Part shown: positions 4,895 to 5,038 of the stretch, one piece after another
How the letters are laid out: the number at the start of each line of letters is the position of its first letter
Numbering within the stretch: the stretch's first letter is position 1
Assembly: GCA_030599405.1 (NCBI GenBank)
Contig: JAUVOB010000160.1
Span: 1 to 5,038 of the forward strand
Direction of reading: 5' to 3'
Origin: Chloroflexota bacterium
GTDB taxonomy: Bacteria > Chloroflexota > Anaerolineae > Promineifilales > Promineifilaceae
Length of the DNA: 5,038 bases
The notes under the pieces: model-generated
Database searches by the model: none
Told to the model about the DNA's origin: nothing
The model's input: the letters and a program-made list of their open reading frames with translations, nothing else
Translations under genes and position numbers: made by a program

Positions 4895-5038
4895 CTAGCT
4901 AGCCTGGAGAACGCACCATTCCAGATCGACTTCAGTTACAGGGAGTCCATCGATTTGTGCTCCTCCAACAACCTCGCCGACCGGTGTTGGTTTTGCCTTA
5001 CCTCGACATCTGTTCAAAATATCAACGCGGAAACCAGC
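4895..5038 (-). CDS. C-terminal end of an unidentified protein (partial, N-terminus off the right edge)
   Basis: A minus-strand frame is open from the window edge to a TAG at 4895-4897, giving 47 residues. The sequence begins AGFRVDILNRCRGKAK and ends TEVDLEWCVLQAS. Its composition, with alternating hydrophobic and charged residues and few rare ones, looks like real protein, and the opposite-strand frames are less plausible. I do not recognise the family. It would be convergent with the lipoprotein gene, whose terminator lies just beyond its stop. No terminator for this gene itself is visible. It is too short to rule out a chance open frame. Confidence 0.5.
   Translation of the reverse strand, partial: AGFRVDILNRCRGKAKPTPVGEVVGGAQIDGLPVTEVDLEWCVLQAS

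Noticed and set aside
1..5038. CRISPR array, insertion sequence, attachment site or replication origin
   Set aside because: No regular direct repeats with spacers, transposase motifs, terminal inverted repeats, integrase or DnaA-box cluster were seen.

Overview
This looks like a bacterial chromosomal segment. Several genes have Shine-Dalgarno (SD) sequences, sigma70-like promoters can be drawn, and there is a lipoprotein signal peptide and a Rho-independent terminator. The mixture of genes (a partner-switching cassette, a C_GCAxxG_C_C redox protein and a DUF2807 lipoprotein) and the style of the STAS protein would suit an environmental anaerobe, for example Chloroflexota. That placement is a low-confidence inference, since no marker gene is present. 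Nothing points to a phage, transposon or CRISPR array.

Layout. (1) 1-569, minus: N-terminal 189 codons of a HAD-superfamily hydrolase running off the left edge. (2) 570-916: divergent intergenic region with a likely HAD promoter, a TATAAT box facing right, and several inverted repeats. (3) 917-1444, plus: C_GCAxxG_C_C-family putative redox protein. (4) 1448-3494, minus: three co-oriented genes for a partner-switching signalling module. In transcription order they encode a STAS anti-sigma-factor antagonist (RsbV-like), an ATP-binding serine kinase/anti-sigma factor (RsbW-like), and a SpoIIE/PP2C phosphatase with an N-terminal cyclic-nucleotide-binding domain (RsbU-like). The last gene meets the redox gene tail to tail with only 3 bp between stop codons. 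(5) 3495-3989: a 495-bp divergent regulatory region with the best promoter of the window for the cassette, a leader of about 150 nt holding three inverted repeats, a palindrome over the -35 box and a large nested dyad. (6) 3990-4781, plus: a DUF2807 lipoprotein with SGAS-type repeats, followed by a Rho-independent terminator. (7) 4895-5038, minus: the C-terminal 47 residues of an unidentified protein entering from the right edge.

How the parts work together. The cassette has kinase, antagonist and phosphatase, which is enough for a phosphorylation-controlled switch. The phosphatase appears to be gated by a ligand of the CRP-type domain. In the standard scheme it would dephosphorylate the STAS protein, which would then bind the kinase and free the kinase's target. 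No sigma factor is encoded here, so the output is unknown. The divergent lipoprotein could share regulation with the cassette, but the sequence shows only adjacency. I see no wholly new system. The most notable points are the cyclic-nucleotide-gated orphan switch, its dyad-rich leader, and departures from family norms in the kinase and the STAS protein.
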